Shown in pieces: positions 62,913 through 64,000 of a stretch of DNA of 64,000 nucleotides. Both the position numbers and the translations under genes were made by a program. Below the pieces are notes generated by a model. That model did not search any database and had not been told where the DNA came from. It worked only from the letters and a program-made list of their open reading frames with translations. Positions within the stretch are counted from its first letter, which is position 1, and each line of letters starts with the position of its first letter. The stretch covers positions 1 through 64,000 of the forward strand of contig NZ_JADQDC010000006.1 in NCBI RefSeq assembly GCF_015694345.1, read 5' to 3'. The DNA is from Novosphingobium jiangmenense (GTDB taxonomy: Bacteria; Pseudomonadota; Alphaproteobacteria; Sphingomonadales; Sphingomonadaceae).

Positions 62913-64000
62913 CAATCGATGCCGATCTGCTTGAGATCGCGCACCGCACCGCGCGCCGCGCTGGTGGTCATCGCCGCATAGGCCTTGAGCGCCGTCGAGA
63001 TCTGGCGCGGTCGCTCCTGCGCCGGCTTCCATCCCTTGGCGTCCTGCGCGGCGCGACGGTGTGAAAGCTCCTCGTCGCTCACCGCCAGATGGATCGTGCG
63101 ATTGGGAATGTCGATCTCGATCATGTCGCCGTTCTCGACCAGCCCGATCTCGCCACCTTCCGCCGCCTCGGGCGAGGCATGGCCGATCGACAGCCCCGAA
63201 GTGCCACCCGAAAAGCGCCCGTCAGTCAGCAGCGCACAAGCCGCGCCGAGGCCCTTCGACTTGAGGTAGCTGGTGGGATAGAGCATTTCCTGCATCCCCG
63301 GACCGCCCTTCGGCCCTTCGTAGCGGATCACCACCACGTCGCCCGCAACGACCTGCCCGGTCAGGATTGCCGTCACCGCCGCATCCTGGCTTTCATAGAC
63401 CTTGGCAGGGCCGGTAAACTTGAGGATCTTCTCGTCCACGCCCGCCGTCTTCACGATGCAGCCGTCGCGCGCGATGTTGCCATAGAGCACGGCGAGGCCA
63501 CCGTCCTTGCTGAACGCATGTTCGGCAGAACGGATCACGCCGCTCTCGCGGTCGAGGTCCAGTTCCTTCCAGCGGCGGTCCTGCGAGAACGCCACCTGGG
63601 TCGGCACCCCACCGGGGGCGGCGCGGAAGAACTCCTGCACGCTCGGCGAATTGGTGCGCTTGATGTCCCAGCGATCAAGCGCCTCGGCCAGCGTGCGGCT
63701 GTGCACGGTCGGCAAGTGCGTGTGGATCAGCCCTGCACGGTCAAGCTCGCCGAGGATCGCGTAGATACCACCAGCGCGATGGACGTCTTCCATGTGGACG
63801 TCCGACTTGGCCGGTGCCACCTTCGAAAGGCACGGCACGCGGCGGCTCAGCCGGTCGATGTCCGACATCGTGAAGTCCACACCTGCCTCATGAGCCGCCG
63901 CCAGCAGATGCAGCACGGTGTTGGTCGATCCGCCCATCGCAATGTCGAGGCACACCGCGTTCTCGAACGCATCGAAGCTGGCGATCGAGCGCGGCAGGAC
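62912..64000 (-). CDS. ilvD: Dihydroxy-acid dehydratase, C-terminal part (cut by window edge)
   Basis: IlvD dehydrates 2,3-dihydroxy-acids in branched-chain amino acid synthesis. The readable part covers about 362 residues of a protein of roughly 610 residues. [74 protein letters not shown] and [26 protein letters not shown] are diagnostic. The 5' part with the start codon lies beyond base 64000. It is first in the operon with the lipoprotein, nnr and methyltransferase genes. Confidence 0.95.
   Translation of the reverse strand, partial: VLPRSIASFDAFENAVCLDIAMGGSTNTVLHLLAAAHEAGVDFTMSDIDRLSRRVPCLSKVAPAKSDVHMEDVHRAGGIYAILGELDRAGLIHTHLPTVHSRTLAEALDRWDIKRTNSPSVQEFFRAAPGGVPTQVAFSQDRRWKELDLDRESGVIRSAEHAFSKDGGLAVLYGNIARDGCIVKTAGVDEKILKFTGPAKVYESQDAAVTAILTGQVVAGDVVVIRYEGPKGGPGMQEMLYPTSYLKSKGLGAACALLTDGRFSGGTSGLSIGHASPEAAEGGEIGLVENGDMIEIDIPNRTIHLAVSDEELSHRRAAQDAKGWKPAQERPRQISTALKAYAAMTTSAARGAVRDLKQIGID

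Overview
The window is GC-rich chromosomal DNA of an alphaproteobacterium, most likely a sphingomonad (Sphingomonadales, Novosphingobium-like). The taxon is inferred from gene content: a C4-pathway 5-aminolevulinate synthase, a CcrM-type GANTC methylase, a crtY-crtI-crtB carotenoid cluster and an aa3-oxidase subunit IV-like peptide in front of pntA. No rRNA, tRNA, CRISPR array, transposase or prophage gene was recognised. Both ends cut genes: pntA at the left and ilvD at the right.

Layout. 1-5.2 kb: pntA (partial) with its small membrane peptide, a receiver-AAA-Fis regulator with an altered sigma-54 contact loop, an SDR, folP and ccrM. Nine GANTC sites and two perfect inverted repeats lie between ccrM and rnhB. 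5.2-10.6 kb: rnhB, a PQQ-type sugar dehydrogenase lipoprotein, an AT-richer patch with two orphan genes, and a subtilase autotransporter. 10.7-14.9 kb: HAD nucleotidase and dapD, then a run of small poorly known genes (single-helix peptide, 2H-like protein, DUF985 cupin, DoxX-like, TauE/SafE, PhnA-like). 14.9-19.7 kb: small envelope or secreted proteins, cold-shock protein, YaiI/YqxD and a membrane-anchored DUF2726 protein. 19.8-28.1 kb: thiC with a TPP riboswitch, cytochrome P450, a Tat-exported beta-helix-like protein, a Baeyer-Villiger/FMO-type monooxygenase and a DUF2585 membrane protein. 28.1-34.0 kb: crtY-crtI-LOG-crtB, then a cytochrome b and molybdopterin oxidoreductase pair. 34.0-43.4 kb: reductase, gor, pgi, the lepB-rnc-era-SGNH operon and a membrane glycosyltransferase. 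43.4-51.7 kb: topA, a membrane protein, plsY-dprA, murI, an MBL hydrolase and hemA. 51.8-57.9 kb: a nitroreductase and a polyamine set (ornithine/lysine decarboxylase, carboxynorspermidine decarboxylase, carboxynorspermidine dehydrogenase). 58-64 kb: threonine dehydratase, two tandem MAPEG proteins, and an ilvD-lipoprotein-nnr-rRNA methyltransferase operon read leftward.

Many neighbours overlap by 1-4 bases (ATGA, GTGA, TTGA, TGATG), which marks translationally coupled operons: DUF985/DoxX, crtY/crtI/LOG, cytochrome b/molybdoenzyme, lepB/rnc, era/SGNH, plsY/dprA and ilvD/lipoprotein/nnr/rRNA methylase. Most genes are housekeeping. The most unusual signals are the hairpin-organised GANTC cluster in front of the GANTC methylase gene, a ribosome-binding site built into a REP-like hairpin before folP, an apparent CTG start for rnc, a LOG-family enzyme inside the carotenoid operon, a putative 2H-phosphoesterase-like orphan, and the alternative polyamine gene set.
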